Assembly (NCBI GenBank): GCA_021831565.1
Contig: JAKBMM010000034.1
Location: 1-33,311, forward strand
Source of the DNA: Planctomycetota bacterium
Lineage (GTDB): Bacteria; Planctomycetota; Phycisphaerae; WQYP01
Direction of reading: 5' to 3'
Length of the DNA stretch: 33,311 nucleotides
Shown: positions 7,177-16,362 of the stretch, one piece after another
How positions within the stretch are numbered: position 1 is the first letter of the stretch
Layout of the letters: every line of letters starts with the position of its first letter
Notes under the pieces: model-generated
The model's input: the letters and a program-made list of their open reading frames with translations, nothing else
Databases searched by the model: none
Told to the model about the DNA's origin: nothing
Program-made: the position numbers and the translations under genes

Positions 7177-8437
7177 CCAACCGCTCAGAGATTCAAACCC
7201 GGGAAAATCGACGACCGGAAAAGTATCTGATGCCGGGATCGCCGGCTCCTTGTCGAGAGAACCGGTTCGCCGCCGTTGTGTGAATATCTGGACCGGCGGC
7301 GTACAGGGTCGCTCCTGCGAAGACCTGCATAATGTCCGGGAGTATCTGGATTCCATCGCCCCGCCTCATCTGGCGGAAGAATGGGACAAGGTGGGCCTGC
7401 TTTCGGCGCCGCCATCCCCCTGCTCGGTGGCCAGAATATTTATAGCCCTGGACCTCACGCCCCCGGTACGCGATGAAATGATCCAAAAGGGAATTGATCT
7501 ACTGGTATGCTACCACCCGCCGATTTTCAAACCACTCGAACATTTGTGCGCCCAGGGTAACGAGCCGGCTTCCTTGGCGGTGGAACTGGCTTATCACGGC
7601 GTGGCCATTTACAGCCCGCATACGGCGTTGGACGCGGCCGTGGGCGGTACCAATGACGTGCTGGCCGCCGCGCTGCGCCTGCGGGTATGCGGATCGCTGG
7701 TATTGCCTCCCCGGCGGCGGCACGTCAAGCTGGTGGTGTTTGTTCCGGAAAGTCACGTGGAAGAGATCGCCGGCGCGGTGTTTACCGCCGGCGCGGGGCG
7801 CATCGGTAACCGCACCCGCTACAGCCAGTGCAGCTTCCGAACCAAAGGCACGGGTACATTTTTCGGCGATGAATCCACATCGCCGGCGGTTGGAGAAAAG
7901 GGGCGGCTGGAATTCGTCCCGGAAGTGCGGTTTGAAACTGTAGTGCCGATCTCGTGCCTGGACGCTGTGGTTCAGGCGATGCGTGATTCGCATCCCTATG
8001 AGGAACCCGCCTTTGATTTATTGACCATGGAAAACTTGCCGGAAGAACCGGGGCTGGGCCGGCTGGCGGCGCTGGAAAAACCGCTGTCGCTGGCGGCGCT
8101 GGCGCAACATGCCAAACAATCGCTCGGTCTCGATCACGTGCAACTTGTAGGCCCGCCGGATCGCGTGATTTCCACGCTGGCGGTTCTGGCCGGCAGTTGC
8201 GGCCGGTTGCCGATCGCGGCCGGCGGGAAGCGATCTTTCGACGCCGTCATCACCGGCGAATTAAAACATCATGACATGCTGGCGTTGCGCGCCGCGGGAA
8301 TCTCGGCTCTCTGCCTGGGGCACGGTCGCAGCGAAAAACCGGCGCTGCGGATGCTCCGCGATAAACTCGCGGAGCGATTCCCGTCTCTGGAGGTGCAATT
8401 GAGTTCCGCGGATGTTGCGCCGTATCAGTGGGTGTAG
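7169..8437 (+). CDS. NIF3-like dinuclear metal centre protein with inserted domain
   Basis: This is a 422-residue member of the NIF3/DUF34 (YbgI/YqfO) family. About 55 poorly conserved residues precede the domain. Visible metal-site motifs are the His of CYHPPIFKPL (about residue 115), the His and Asp of SPHTALDAAVGG (about 152) and TGELKHHDM near residue 370. Between the two halves (about residues 185-285) sits an inserted domain with the look of the CutA1/PII-like module of YqfO proteins, with SHPYEEPAFDL at its end. Family members bind two metal ions; the reaction is unsettled, with GTP cyclohydrolase-like and metal chaperone roles proposed. AGGAG at 7157-7161 lies 7 bases before the chosen ATG. 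The overlap with the upstream aminotransferase indicates an operon. Confidence 0.85.
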   Translation: MADQPLRDSNPGKSTTGKVSDAGIAGSLSREPVRRRCVNIWTGGVQGRSCEDLHNVREYLDSIAPPHLAEEWDKVGLLSAPPSPCSVARIFIALDLTPPVRDEMIQKGIDLLVCYHPPIFKPLEHLCAQGNEPASLAVELAYHGVAIYSPHTALDAAVGGTNDVLAAALRLRVCGSLVLPPRRRHVKLVVFVPESHVEEIAGAVFTAGAGRIGNRTRYSQCSFRTKGTGTFFGDESTSPAVGEKGRLEFVPEVRFETVVPISCLDAVVQAMRDSHPYEEPAFDLLTMENLPEEPGLGRLAALEKPLSLAALAQHAKQSLGLDHVQLVGPPDRVISTLAVLAGSCGRLPIAAGGKRSFDAVITGELKHHDMLALRAAGISALCLGHGRSEKPALRMLRDKLAERFPSLEVQLSSADVAPYQWV

Positions 8438-8448
8438 AACCGGGGCAT

Positions 8449-8477
8449 TAGTGATTCCACCATTTTACGGTTATAAT
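8449..8477 (+). promoter_or_regulatory. Possible promoter before the SurA-like gene
   Basis: A perfect TATAAT lies at 8472-8477, 80 bases before the start codon, in the only sizeable gap in this stretch. At a 17-base spacing upstream is TAGTGA, a poor -35, so the call rests on the -10 box alone. Confidence 0.3.
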
Positions 8478-8556
8478 GCGTCCCGACTATTGGGTCATCA
8501 GACCGCAATACGCAATGCAATAATGGTTCGTACATGCAGCAAAGGAGTCCGGCATC

Positions 8557-9705
8557 ATGATGAAACGTAAAGCCTTGGGGAAACGAATATGCGCAGCGAG
8601 TCTGGCCGTTGCCGGTGTGATAAGCGTCGCCACGTTTCGACCTGCCCAGGCTTCCGCCGCTGTGGTCCCGGCACAAAGTCCGGTGTTACCGGGATTGCCG
8701 GCGCCGGCCGCCCTGCCGGCCGCCACAGCGCCCGCCAACGTCTACCAATACTCCATCATGCCGCGCTACGTCGCCGCCGGCGAGCCGGCGATAGCCGAAG
8801 TTAACGGCCAGCGGCTTAGCGAGAAAAAGTTCACTAATTCCTTAATTCTGCTCAATGGAATGCCGCTTTTTGCAAAATGGCTTCAGTTGACGCTTTTGAA
8901 GCAAGCCTGCCGACAAGCGGGGTTGCACGTTGGCCCGGCGCAAATCAAGGCCCAGGAAAAGGATGTGATGGCTTCGCTGGCCAAACAGCATATCCCGCGT
9001 ACCGAGCGTATGGCCGTGTTGGAACGCCTGCTGGCCCGGCGTGGCGAGAACATTTTGGAATTTCAAATGGACCTGAGCCGGACGGCCTATATCCTGGCAC
9101 TGGCCAAGGGACACGTGCGGGTGACGCGCAAGCAAATCAAGCTGGCGTACCAGACGAACTACGGCCCCAAACTACTTGTGCGGGACATCGTGGTGCGAAA
9201 TTTGGACGGCGCGGCTATGGTCCGTCACCTCATTATGGACAAGCACGAAGATCCCGCCCGGGTGGCCAAGGCCGACAGCGTCGACAAACAGACGGCCGCC
9301 AATGGCGGGCTGGAATTTATCCCGGTGCATGATACGGCCCTTCCGCCGCTGTTTCTGCAGACGGCCCTGGACCTGAAGAAGGGACATCTTTCCCCGGCGA
9401 TTCCACTGAACGGCGCCTACCATCTGCTGTGGCTGGTCAAGAAAATTCCAGCCCGGAAAACCCCGCTGGCGAAAGTGCGGGCGCAAATTAAGAAAAAGAT
9501 TCTTCACATACTCAAACTGCAATGGGGCCAGCGGGAAATCAACCGATTGCTGGCGGCGGCCAAAATCAAAATCTACAACCCGATTCTGGCCCGCCAGTAT
9601 CAGCCGTTCCGCGAAGCTCTCCGCGAGCAGCAAAAGCTTCTGCAAGCGGAGAAAAATCTGACCAATGGGAAACCGGCGACAACGAAACCGCAGCCGGGCA
9701 AGTAG
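8557..9705 (+). CDS. Periplasmic SurA/PrsA-like foldase with parvulin domain
   Basis: The 382-residue protein has a signal peptide (about residues 1-33), a Pro/Ala-rich linker, a SurA-like N-terminal helical region starting at AIAEVNGQRLSEKKF, and a PpiC/parvulin-type domain (about residues 205-300) with GGLEFIP and LKKGHLSPAIPLNGAYHLL. A basic helical tail follows (about 310-382). It would be a periplasmic peptidyl-prolyl isomerase or chaperone for outer-membrane or secreted proteins. Two ATGs stand in tandem at 8557 and 8560; AAGGAG at 8542-8547 fits the first. The parvulin domain is divergent, so chaperone function without isomerase activity is possible. Another member of the same family is encoded at 16363-17739. 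Confidence 0.8.
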   Translation: MMKRKALGKRICAASLAVAGVISVATFRPAQASAAVVPAQSPVLPGLPAPAALPAATAPANVYQYSIMPRYVAAGEPAIAEVNGQRLSEKKFTNSLILLNGMPLFAKWLQLTLLKQACRQAGLHVGPAQIKAQEKDVMASLAKQHIPRTERMAVLERLLARRGENILEFQMDLSRTAYILALAKGHVRVTRKQIKLAYQTNYGPKLLVRDIVVRNLDGAAMVRHLIMDKHEDPARVAKADSVDKQTAANGGLEFIPVHDTALPPLFLQTALDLKKGHLSPAIPLNGAYHLLWLVKKIPARKTPLAKVRAQIKKKILHILKLQWGQREINRLLAAAKIKIYNPILARQYQPFREALREQQKLLQAEKNLTNGKPATTKPQPGK

Positions 9706-9724
9706 GTCGACAGGAATTCCAATT

Positions 9725-11038
9725 ATGGCTGGTGGAAACGACACGCCGATCACCATTGAAGCGTCCACGCGCATCAAACGACTGCCGCCGTACTTGTTTT
9801 CCCGCATCAATGCCCTTAAGGCATCCAAGCGGCGGGCCGGCCACGATGTGATCGACCTGGGTATGGGCAATCCCATTGATCCCGCTCCGGATTTCGTCGT
9901 GGACAAGCTCACCGAATCCGCGCACGACGCCCGCAATCATCGTTATTCGGTCAGCATCGGCCTGTATAATCTGCGACGCGAAATCGCCCGCAAATACAAA
10001 CGCCGTTATGGCGTGGAACTCGATCCGGACAACGAAGTGGTCGTCACCATCGGCAGCAAAGAGGGCTTTTCGCATCTGATGCTGGCCATGCTCGGCGCCG
10101 GCGATACCGTGGTGGTCGGCGACCCGGCTTATCCCATCCATGTCTACGCCGTGGCCCTGGCGGGCGCCAACGTCATCAGTGTGCCGCTGGGAAATGATGA
10201 GGCCTTCCTGGCGCGCATCGAGCACGTGCTTAAAAATCTTTTTCCCCGGCCCAAGCTGCTGATTCTCAATTATCCGCACAATCCCGCGGCCATGACCATC
10301 GAAGAGCTTTTCTACCGGCAGGCCGTGCAATTGGCCCGTCAATACAACGTGCTCATCGTGAGCGATTTCGCCTATGGCGAAACATGTTTCGACGGCTATC
10401 GGGCGCCATCGTTTCTGGCGACGCCGGGCGGCAAGGATATCGGCGTGGAATTTTCCACCATGAGCAAACCTTACAATATGGCCGGCTGGCGAGTGGGTTT
10501 CTGCTGCGGCAATCCGCAAATGGTGCGGGCGTTGGCCACGATCAAGGGCTATTACGATTACGGACATTTCGCCCCCATTCAGATCGCCAGCATCCTCGCG
10601 CTGCGCAACGGCGATGAATTCGTCGCCCGGCAGGCTCTCGTTTACCAGAAGCGCCGGGACGTACTGGTGGCGGGTCTGCGGAAAATCGGCTGGGAAGTCG
10701 AATTGCCCCGCGCCAGCATGTTCGTATGGGCCAGAGTGGCCGGGAAACATCTGGCCGGCCAGGGAACCATTGATTTTTCCCTGCGTCTCCTGGAAGAGGC
10801 GGATGTGGCTGTGGCCCCGGGGCGCGGCTTCGGCGAGAACGGCGAAGGGTTTGTGCGCATTGCTCTGGTGGAAAATGAGTTGCGCATCAAGCAGGCCCTG
10901 CGCCAAATGGACGGGTGTCTAAACGGCCGCAAACGCCACCAGCGCCCCAGCCGTCTGGCGGCCAAACCCGACTCTGACTCGCAAGCCGACGGCGAACACC
11001 TGACCAGCCACGATCAGTCCGGAATCATCGGCGGGTAA
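9725..11038 (+). CDS. Class I/II PLP aminotransferase (AlaC / LL-DAP-aminotransferase-like)
   Basis: This fold-type I aminotransferase has all landmarks: VIDLGMGNPIDPAPDFVVDKL near the N-terminus, NHRYSVSIGLYNLRREIA, the NYPHNPAA substrate/PLP segment, VSDFAYGETCFDG, and the Schiff-base lysine in SKPYNMAGWRVGF (Lys248). The C-terminal arginine region is GFVRIALVENE. AlaC-type enzymes make alanine from pyruvate and glutamate, and close relatives include LL-diaminopimelate aminotransferase; the substrate cannot be fixed from sequence. The chosen ATG follows AGGAAT and lies 20 bases after the foldase stop. At 437 residues it is some 30-40 residues longer than usual, because of a polar tail after MDGCLNGRK. 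Confidence 0.85.
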   Translation: MAGGNDTPITIEASTRIKRLPPYLFSRINALKASKRRAGHDVIDLGMGNPIDPAPDFVVDKLTESAHDARNHRYSVSIGLYNLRREIARKYKRRYGVELDPDNEVVVTIGSKEGFSHLMLAMLGAGDTVVVGDPAYPIHVYAVALAGANVISVPLGNDEAFLARIEHVLKNLFPRPKLLILNYPHNPAAMTIEELFYRQAVQLARQYNVLIVSDFAYGETCFDGYRAPSFLATPGGKDIGVEFSTMSKPYNMAGWRVGFCCGNPQMVRALATIKGYYDYGHFAPIQIASILALRNGDEFVARQALVYQKRRDVLVAGLRKIGWEVELPRASMFVWARVAGKHLAGQGTIDFSLRLLEEADVAVAPGRGFGENGEGFVRIALVENELRIKQALRQMDGCLNGRKRHQRPSRLAAKPDSDSQADGEHLTSHDQSGIIGG

Positions 11039-11238
11039 ACCGGCGGAAGGGTCTCCGAAGCCTCCGCCAGGCGCCGCTCTCGCGACTCTCTTCTGGCAGG
11101 AGTTTCGCATATGGAGCCGATGTCCGCAGCGGCCAAATGATCCCGAAACTATGCGGGACTACGGGCTTGGGCAGCCGCGTGGAAACTTGCGGCCGTTTTC
11201 CGCGCCGCCGGGAACGGTTGCGTTATTCGGATAGGCCC

Positions 11239-12063
11239 TTATTGACCCGGCCGGTCTTTCCAGTGATGGATTTCGACCGTCCAGCCGGAACCGGCGGGGG
11301 GCGTTTGAACAGGGAAATGATGGCGCATCTTCTGATTGATCCGCACATGGCACAGCGTGGCGGTGGTGGGCGAACCGTCGGAATTGATCCGTACAATCTT
11401 CACCGGCAGGCGAATCTTGCGGTCGATCTGAAAATCCAATATCTTAAATGTAAACATGTTTTTTTGCCGCGGCGTCAGGCGTAAATGGATGATACCGGGA
11501 GTCCGGCGCCGGTTCTTTCTCAGGCTGACCGTGAATTCCCGAAGAACTTCGGCCGGATTCTGGCCGATGGGAATGGGGATGGGACCTGCGCCGAGCTCCA
11601 GGGGATTGAACCGGCGACCGGGCGGAGCGACGGCGGTCTTTCGAAATATCTTCGCCGCCCCATTGCGGTCGATCAGCCAGCGCCCGTCGAAGATAATGTC
11701 GTGATCGGCATGCCTTTTGGCGATCGCTCCGTCCACCACCAGCGTGTTCAAGCGTATATCAAACCGGGTGCGCGAACCCCGGCGTTGATACCAGATGCGA
11801 CCGATGTCGATATCGGTTTCGTCGGTGCGCAGATGCTGAGTCTTCACCCGCACGTCGGCGGTGAAGTTATGGAGCGTTTGCGCTCTTTTCTGGAGCAGCC
11901 GCAGTACGCGCATGACTCGTGCGGAGGGCGCGGCGATCCTGGCTGGTCGGCTCGCCACACCGGTGGCCGGCGGACTTTTCATCGCCGCACCCCGGCCCCC
12001 CCCGCATAACAAAACAAACACCACCAGCACGGGTGCGACCCGGCGCCAATCCAGAGAACACAT
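11239..12063 (-). CDS. LolA-like outer-membrane lipoprotein carrier family protein
   Basis: The 274-residue protein has a hydrophobic signal (about residues 8-26), then a helix (VMRVLRLLQKRAQTLHNF) and the strand pattern typical of LolA: TADVRVKTQ, RIWYQRRGSRTRFDI, DIIFDGRWLIDRN and later LRLTPRQKN. Such proteins bind lipid moieties in a half-barrel, and planctomycetes carry many of them. A true LolA role is not proven because family members vary in function. It converges with the aminotransferase gene (200-base gap) and is divergent from the TIM-barrel gene at 12242. In the gap, an imperfect hairpin with arms GGCGGA and TCCGCC lies near 11042-11068 without a T tract. The frames on the other strand are shadows. 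Confidence 0.7.
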   Translation of the reverse strand: MCSLDWRRVAPVLVVFVLLCGGGRGAAMKSPPATGVASRPARIAAPSARVMRVLRLLQKRAQTLHNFTADVRVKTQHLRTDETDIDIGRIWYQRRGSRTRFDIRLNTLVVDGAIAKRHADHDIIFDGRWLIDRNGAAKIFRKTAVAPPGRRFNPLELGAGPIPIPIGQNPAEVLREFTVSLRKNRRRTPGIIHLRLTPRQKNMFTFKILDFQIDRKIRLPVKIVRINSDGSPTTATLCHVRINQKMRHHFPVQTPPAGSGWTVEIHHWKDRPGQ

Positions 12064-12241
12064 CAGGTTATTTCCTCACCATACTCCATTGATTATAACG
12101 ATCCGGCGCCACTGCGGCATACCGCTCTCACTGGTGTGTTCCCGGCAGTTTGCATCCGGGGATGACGATGTTTACCATGCCTCCTTGTGTATAGCGGCAT
12201 TTGGGTGCCGCGAATAAAGGTTTTACTGGAGTTTCTTCTTC

Positions 12242-13072
12242 ATGTCGTATATATGCTTGAACCGTGGTACGGCCGGTGGAAAATTATCGGTGGAAGAGTT
12301 TGTCAAACTGGCTGCCGAGGCAGGTTTTGCCGGAGCGGACGTGAACATCGCCTATGGCGTGGAACACGGCGCCGCCGCCTTGGGCGACTTGTATGCCCGC
12401 CATCAAATGCGCTTCGGCGGCTGGCCCCTTCCCGATTTTCGCTCGGAGGCGGCTAAATTGCCGGAATCCCACGAACAACTCAAAAAGATGGCTGCGGTGG
12501 CGGAAAAGCTGGGCATTGACTCGTGCGGAACATTTCTTATGCCCTCTTCCGAATTGCCGTTTGTGGAAAACTGGCTCTTCCACGTGTCGCGGTTGCAGCC
12601 GTTTGCGATCATCCTGGCGGAACATGGTTTACGACTGGGCCTGGAATTTGTTGCGCCGTTTCATTTGCGGCGTAAAGAAAGGCATGAGTTTATTTTTACA
12701 CCGGGACAGATGTTGGAATTGGCCGATGCGATCGGCCCCAATGTTGGTTTGCTGGTGGATTCCTATCACTGTTACACCGCGGGTGATACGTGGGAACACT
12801 TGGCGCAGATCCCAGCGGACAAAATCGTTCTGGGACACATCAACGATGCGCCCAAAGGGGACATATCCCAGTTGCAGGATGGCCGGCGTCTGCTTCCCGG
12901 CGAGGGCGTGATCGATCTGGCGGGATTCCTTAAAGCGCTCGATCAAGCCGGCTACAAGGGACCTGTTTCCGTCGAGGTGCTCAATCCCCTTTCCGGTTCC
13001 TCGCCGCCCCGCGAAAGAGCCATCGCCGCGTGGCAGGGCGTAAAGCGGGCGCTGGACGCCGCGGGACTCTAA
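12242..13072 (+). CDS. Sugar phosphate isomerase/epimerase-like TIM barrel protein
   Basis: The 276-residue protein matches the xylose isomerase-like TIM barrel family (AP endonuclease 2 fold). Visible are the N-terminal LSVEEFVKLAAEAGFAGADV, the metal-site Glu in LGLEFVAPF, Asp in LLVDSYHCY, His in LGHINDAP, and a final Glu in VSVEVLNP, the usual set for binding a divalent metal. The family isomerises or epimerises sugars and inositol derivatives; the substrate is not clear. GGAG lies about 10 bases before the ATG. The gene is 28 bases upstream of ygfZ and may share its transcript. Confidence 0.8.
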   Translation: MSYICLNRGTAGGKLSVEEFVKLAAEAGFAGADVNIAYGVEHGAAALGDLYARHQMRFGGWPLPDFRSEAAKLPESHEQLKKMAAVAEKLGIDSCGTFLMPSSELPFVENWLFHVSRLQPFAIILAEHGLRLGLEFVAPFHLRRKERHEFIFTPGQMLELADAIGPNVGLLVDSYHCYTAGDTWEHLAQIPADKIVLGHINDAPKGDISQLQDGRRLLPGEGVIDLAGFLKALDQAGYKGPVSVEVLNPLSGSSPPRERAIAAWQGVKRALDAAGL

Positions 13073-13100
13073 AATATTCCGTGGTTGTGCCGGTGCGATA

Positions 13101-14294
13101 ATGGAAGAGGTCATGTTGCGGGAAAATCCTCTGCGGCGGGTTCACGAGCGTGCCGAAGCGTCGTTTCTTCCTTACGGTCCCCTGGTTGAAATTGTGGAAA
13201 GCTACGGCCGACCGGAAGTGGAATACGCCGCGATTCGTAAAAGCGTGGCGCTGATGGACGCGCCGCACCGCGCCGTGGTGGAGCTGCGCGGAAAGGATCG
13301 TCTGCGGTTTTTACAAAATCTTCTCACCAACGATACCAGTTCGCTGGCGCCGGGGCGGGGTTGCTATGCCTATCTGCTCGACGTGAAGGGGCGGGTGACG
13401 ATGGACCTCAACATCCTGCACCGGTCGGAAAGCACGTTGCTGGAGGTAGACGCCCGCCTGACGGAATCTCTTTGTCACACCCTGGATAATTACCTGTTTG
13501 CCGATGATGTAAAAATCTTCGATAGCTCGCAGACAATGGGCCGGTTGACGTTGCTCGGTCCCCGGGCGGCGGCGCTTCTGGCAATGCTGGGAACCCTCAA
13601 GATCGCCGAACTTTCAGACGCACTGGCCAGCGCACAAACACGGCTCGGCGGAGTAGACGTCGTCGTTTTCCGCAATGACCTGTGCGGTGAAATGCAGTAC
13701 GAGCTGATAATCCCGCGGGAAAGGCTCGTGCCCCTGTGGGAGGAGTTGCTGCGGGGCGGTCTGTCCGCGCCTCCGCCGGCGCCGGCCGGTACGTGGCGGG
13801 AACAGGACGGCCCATCGCCGGGGAAGCGCCCGATGGCTGTCGGGATCGGTTGGTCGGCTTTCAATATTGCCCGGATTGAAACAGGCACCCCCATTTTGGG
13901 CATCGATATCACGCAACAGAATCTACCAATGGAAATATCGCACTGGTATAGCCGGGCGGTAAGCACGAGCAAAGGCTGCTACCTGGGTCAGGAAGTGGTG
14001 GCCCGCATGCATTCGCGCCAGAGTGTGGCGAGGTTGTTGGTGGGGTTGCGCCTAAAGGGTTCGATGCCGCCCCCCGCGGGAACGGATATTCTCCACGGCG
14101 CCGAGGTGGTCGGCGCCGTGACCAGCAGTTGTCTCTCGCCGATGCTGGGTAATACGCCGATAGCCATGGGCTACGTGCAACGGGAATATGCCCAGCCGGG
14201 CACGGATCTTCTGGTATACAATGAACCGGGCGGAATAGCGGCCCGCGTAACGGCTTTGCCGCACTGGGCGGCGCCGCCACAAGCTGCCAGTTGA
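13101..14294 (+). CDS. ygfZ: Folate-binding YgfZ/GcvT family protein
   Basis: The 397-residue protein has a GcvT-like fold with the YgfZ hallmark KGCYLGQEVVARMHSR at about residues 291-306, containing the conserved cysteine. The N-terminal part has VALMDAPHRAVVELRGKDRLR and LQNLLTNDTSSL, typical of the family. YgfZ proteins bind tetrahydrofolate and help build or repair iron-sulfur clusters such as that of MiaB. It is longer than E. coli YgfZ (326 aa), mainly through an inserted Pro/Gly-rich loop near residues 215-240. The ATG at 13101 gives the longest frame; a second ATG at 13113 is also possible. The receiver-like gene starts 19 bases after the stop. Confidence 0.85.
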   Translation: MEEVMLRENPLRRVHERAEASFLPYGPLVEIVESYGRPEVEYAAIRKSVALMDAPHRAVVELRGKDRLRFLQNLLTNDTSSLAPGRGCYAYLLDVKGRVTMDLNILHRSESTLLEVDARLTESLCHTLDNYLFADDVKIFDSSQTMGRLTLLGPRAAALLAMLGTLKIAELSDALASAQTRLGGVDVVVFRNDLCGEMQYELIIPRERLVPLWEELLRGGLSAPPPAPAGTWREQDGPSPGKRPMAVGIGWSAFNIARIETGTPILGIDITQQNLPMEISHWYSRAVSTSKGCYLGQEVVARMHSRQSVARLLVGLRLKGSMPPPAGTDILHGAEVVGAVTSSCLSPMLGNTPIAMGYVQREYAQPGTDLLVYNEPGGIAARVTALPHWAAPPQAAS

Positions 14295-14313
14295 TTTTTT
14301 GGGGAGCGTCACA

Positions 14314-14685
14314 ATGCCGCCGCGCGTTCTGAACGTGGGCCAATGTGGGTTCGATCATGCCGCGATCGCGGAGTTTCTTTCCCAGGTTGCCGGAGCCGAA
14401 GTGGATGCGGCCGACACCGTCGAAAATACCGAGCGGGAGTTGGCGAAGCATCGCTACAACCTGGTGCTGGTCAATCGCCTTCTGGATGCGGACGGCACGC
14501 CCGGTGTCGAGCTGATTGCGCGACTCCGGCAACGGGCGGATTGCCCGCCGCTGATGCTGGTGAGCAACCATCCGGCGGCGCAGGCCCGGGCCATGGCGGC
14601 CGGGGCGTTGGAAGGGTTTGGTAAAGCGACGTTGCATCTGCCGCAGACGGCGGAACATCTTCGTCAGGTTTTGAATCCGGTTTGA
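14314..14685 (+). CDS. Receiver-like domain protein lacking the phospho-acceptor Asp
   Basis: This stand-alone protein of 123 residues has the length and layout of a response-regulator receiver domain: VLNVGQCGFDHAAIAEFL for strand and helix 1, then RELAKHRYNLVLVNRLLDADGTPGVELIARLR for strand 3 and the following loop. At the phospho-acceptor position of strand 3 there is Asn (Asn54 in LVLVN) instead of Asp, and the N-terminal acidic pair is also absent. LMLVSNH follows for strand 4, and a Lys stands near the usual conserved position (GFGKATL). It is probably a non-phosphorylated pseudo-receiver. GGGGAG at 14301-14306 with 7-base spacing fixes the ATG at 14314, rather than TTG at 14299. Confidence 0.65.
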   Translation: MPPRVLNVGQCGFDHAAIAEFLSQVAGAEVDAADTVENTERELAKHRYNLVLVNRLLDADGTPGVELIARLRQRADCPPLMLVSNHPAAQARAMAAGALEGFGKATLHLPQTAEHLRQVLNPV

Positions 14686-14701
14686 GAATTATTTTATGTT
14701 C

Positions 14702-16318
14702 TCATCTGGCGGTCTGCCGGGGCTTTGCGCCGGAAGCTCGCCGGATGAAAGCCCGCACTTGCGCGGCGAGTTTTTTGCGCATGGGGGCGGGATGGTACAC
14801 CATGTGGCCGCCGCGGAAGAAGACCTCCTGGATGTTGGACTGAAGTTTGCGACTCAAATTCAAATGATTCATGGTGTAAACGGTCCCGAAGAAGGGAGTG
14901 GCAAGATCGAAGTAGCCGCTGCACACCAGGACCTTCATGTACGGATTGCGGATCATGGCCCGCCTGAGATTGTCGGTAACATAAAGAAAGCCGGTGCCGC
15001 CGGGACCGAAATTCCATGGAAAAACCCGCTCCGAAAGCGTCTGATAGGGGAGGTTATTGGCATACTTGAGATCTTTGCGGACATACTCGTTAAACGCACT
15101 GGTGAAAGGCGCCAGGAAGCGGGACAACGACGGATCAAAGCTCGCTGTGCCGGCGGTGGGATTCGGATTGTAGGCGCTCAACCGCGTATCCATCCGCCCA
15201 ATGACTCGTTTTTGGCGGCGCAGGAGGGTCTGCTCAAAGTGGCCGGGACCGACGCGGAGATTGGACAAGAGAATGTAGCGTTTGGACAGACCGGTATATC
15301 GGGCCATGGTGGTGGCGATTTTTTCGCGCTGCGCCTGCGGTAAAGATGCGCCTTGCGCCAGCGCCGCCAGGTAATCTCCCAGCGCCCAGTGTTCGACCTT
15401 CGCCAGGGTGCGGTGGAAGTGTTTTTCCAGGTTGCCCGGTAGCTTGTGGTAATACCACGCGGTGGCGGTGTACGTCGGTAGAAACAGGGGATAGGGCGTA
15501 TCGTTGCCGAGATTCGGTGACAACAACTGAAAATTCAGGGCGCAGGAAATCAGCAGGATTCCATTGAGCGCCATTCCTTCGTGCACGCCCAGGTAATCGG
15601 CCAGAGCGCAGGCCCGGGTGGTTCCGTAGCTTTCGCCGGCGAGAAAAAGGGGGGATCCCCAGCGCTGGTACATGGTGGTATAAAGGCGTATGAAATCAGC
15701 AATGGATTTTACGTCCGGAACCACACCGTAGAACCGCTTGCCCGGTACGCCCGGCGCCAGCCGGCTGTAACCCGTGCCGACAGGGTCCACAAATACCAGG
15801 TCCGTAGAGGAAAGCCAGGTCTGATGGTTGGGAACCAGCTTATACGGTGGAGGCGTAACGTTACCCTTGGGCGTAAGTTGCACGCGAAACGGACCGGCGC
15901 AGCCCAGGTTCAGCCAGTTCGAGGCGGCGCCCGGCCCTCCATTAAAACAGAACGTCAGAGGGCGGTGGTTGCGCCGGGCCGCCGTTGTGTCCTTGGTGTA
16001 GGCGATGAAAAAAATATCGGCCTGCAGTTTGCCGGCTCCGTTTTTCAGCGGCATATAGCCGGTAGTGACGGTGTAAGGCAACACCTTTCCGTGGATGGTG
16101 ATGCTCTGATGGACGATGGAAAGAGCGTTGGGATTGGCGCGTGGCAAATGAGCCGCGGCGGCGGGCGGAAATTGCGGTGGCGGCGATACCTTCCGAAGCG
16201 GCGGTTTCGGTGGCGCGGGGGGAGTGGGAATTGCGGATCGAGCGCCGGAAACGCCGACCGCCGGCCAGAGAGAGACGGCGAGAATAAAGACGCGGAGAAT
16301 AGAGTTGCTCCAGCGCAT
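14702..16318 (-). CDS. Secreted serine carboxypeptidase-like protein (peptidase family S10)
   Basis: The 538-residue protein has a signal peptide (about residues 1-26) and a Pro-rich linker before the alpha/beta-hydrolase domain. The S10 landmarks are present: TFCFNGGPGAAS for the oxyanion region, VFVDPVGTGYSR, the nucleophile in GESYGTTR (Ser230), the acid in SGYFDLATP (Asp471) and the base in FRGGHMVY (His505). S10 enzymes trim C-terminal residues from peptides at acidic pH; bacterial members are exported. ATG 16318 is chosen because AAGGAG precedes it and a signal peptide follows; the longer frame up to 16552 overlaps the neighbouring gene. It lies 44 bases downstream of the PpiC lipoprotein on the same strand, likely one operon. 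Confidence 0.85.
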   Translation of the reverse strand: MRWSNSILRVFILAVSLWPAVGVSGARSAIPTPPAPPKPPLRKVSPPPQFPPAAAAHLPRANPNALSIVHQSITIHGKVLPYTVTTGYMPLKNGAGKLQADIFFIAYTKDTTAARRNHRPLTFCFNGGPGAASNWLNLGCAGPFRVQLTPKGNVTPPPYKLVPNHQTWLSSTDLVFVDPVGTGYSRLAPGVPGKRFYGVVPDVKSIADFIRLYTTMYQRWGSPLFLAGESYGTTRACALADYLGVHEGMALNGILLISCALNFQLLSPNLGNDTPYPLFLPTYTATAWYYHKLPGNLEKHFHRTLAKVEHWALGDYLAALAQGASLPQAQREKIATTMARYTGLSKRYILLSNLRVGPGHFEQTLLRRQKRVIGRMDTRLSAYNPNPTAGTASFDPSLSRFLAPFTSAFNEYVRKDLKYANNLPYQTLSERVFPWNFGPGGTGFLYVTDNLRRAMIRNPYMKVLVCSGYFDLATPFFGTVYTMNHLNLSRKLQSNIQEVFFRGGHMVYHPAPMRKKLAAQVRAFIRRASGAKPRQTAR

Positions 16319-16362
16319 ACCTGGTCTCCTTTTTAAGGGCATGGGAACCGCCTCGGCGCCTA

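Noticed and set aside
11485-12009. Plus-strand frames opposite the LolA-like gene
   Set aside because: Shadow frames; the minus strand has a signal peptide and LolA-like pattern.
15581-16336. Plus-strand frame opposite the S10 peptidase
   Set aside because: The minus-strand frame carries a signal peptide and the full catalytic triad; the plus frame has none of these.
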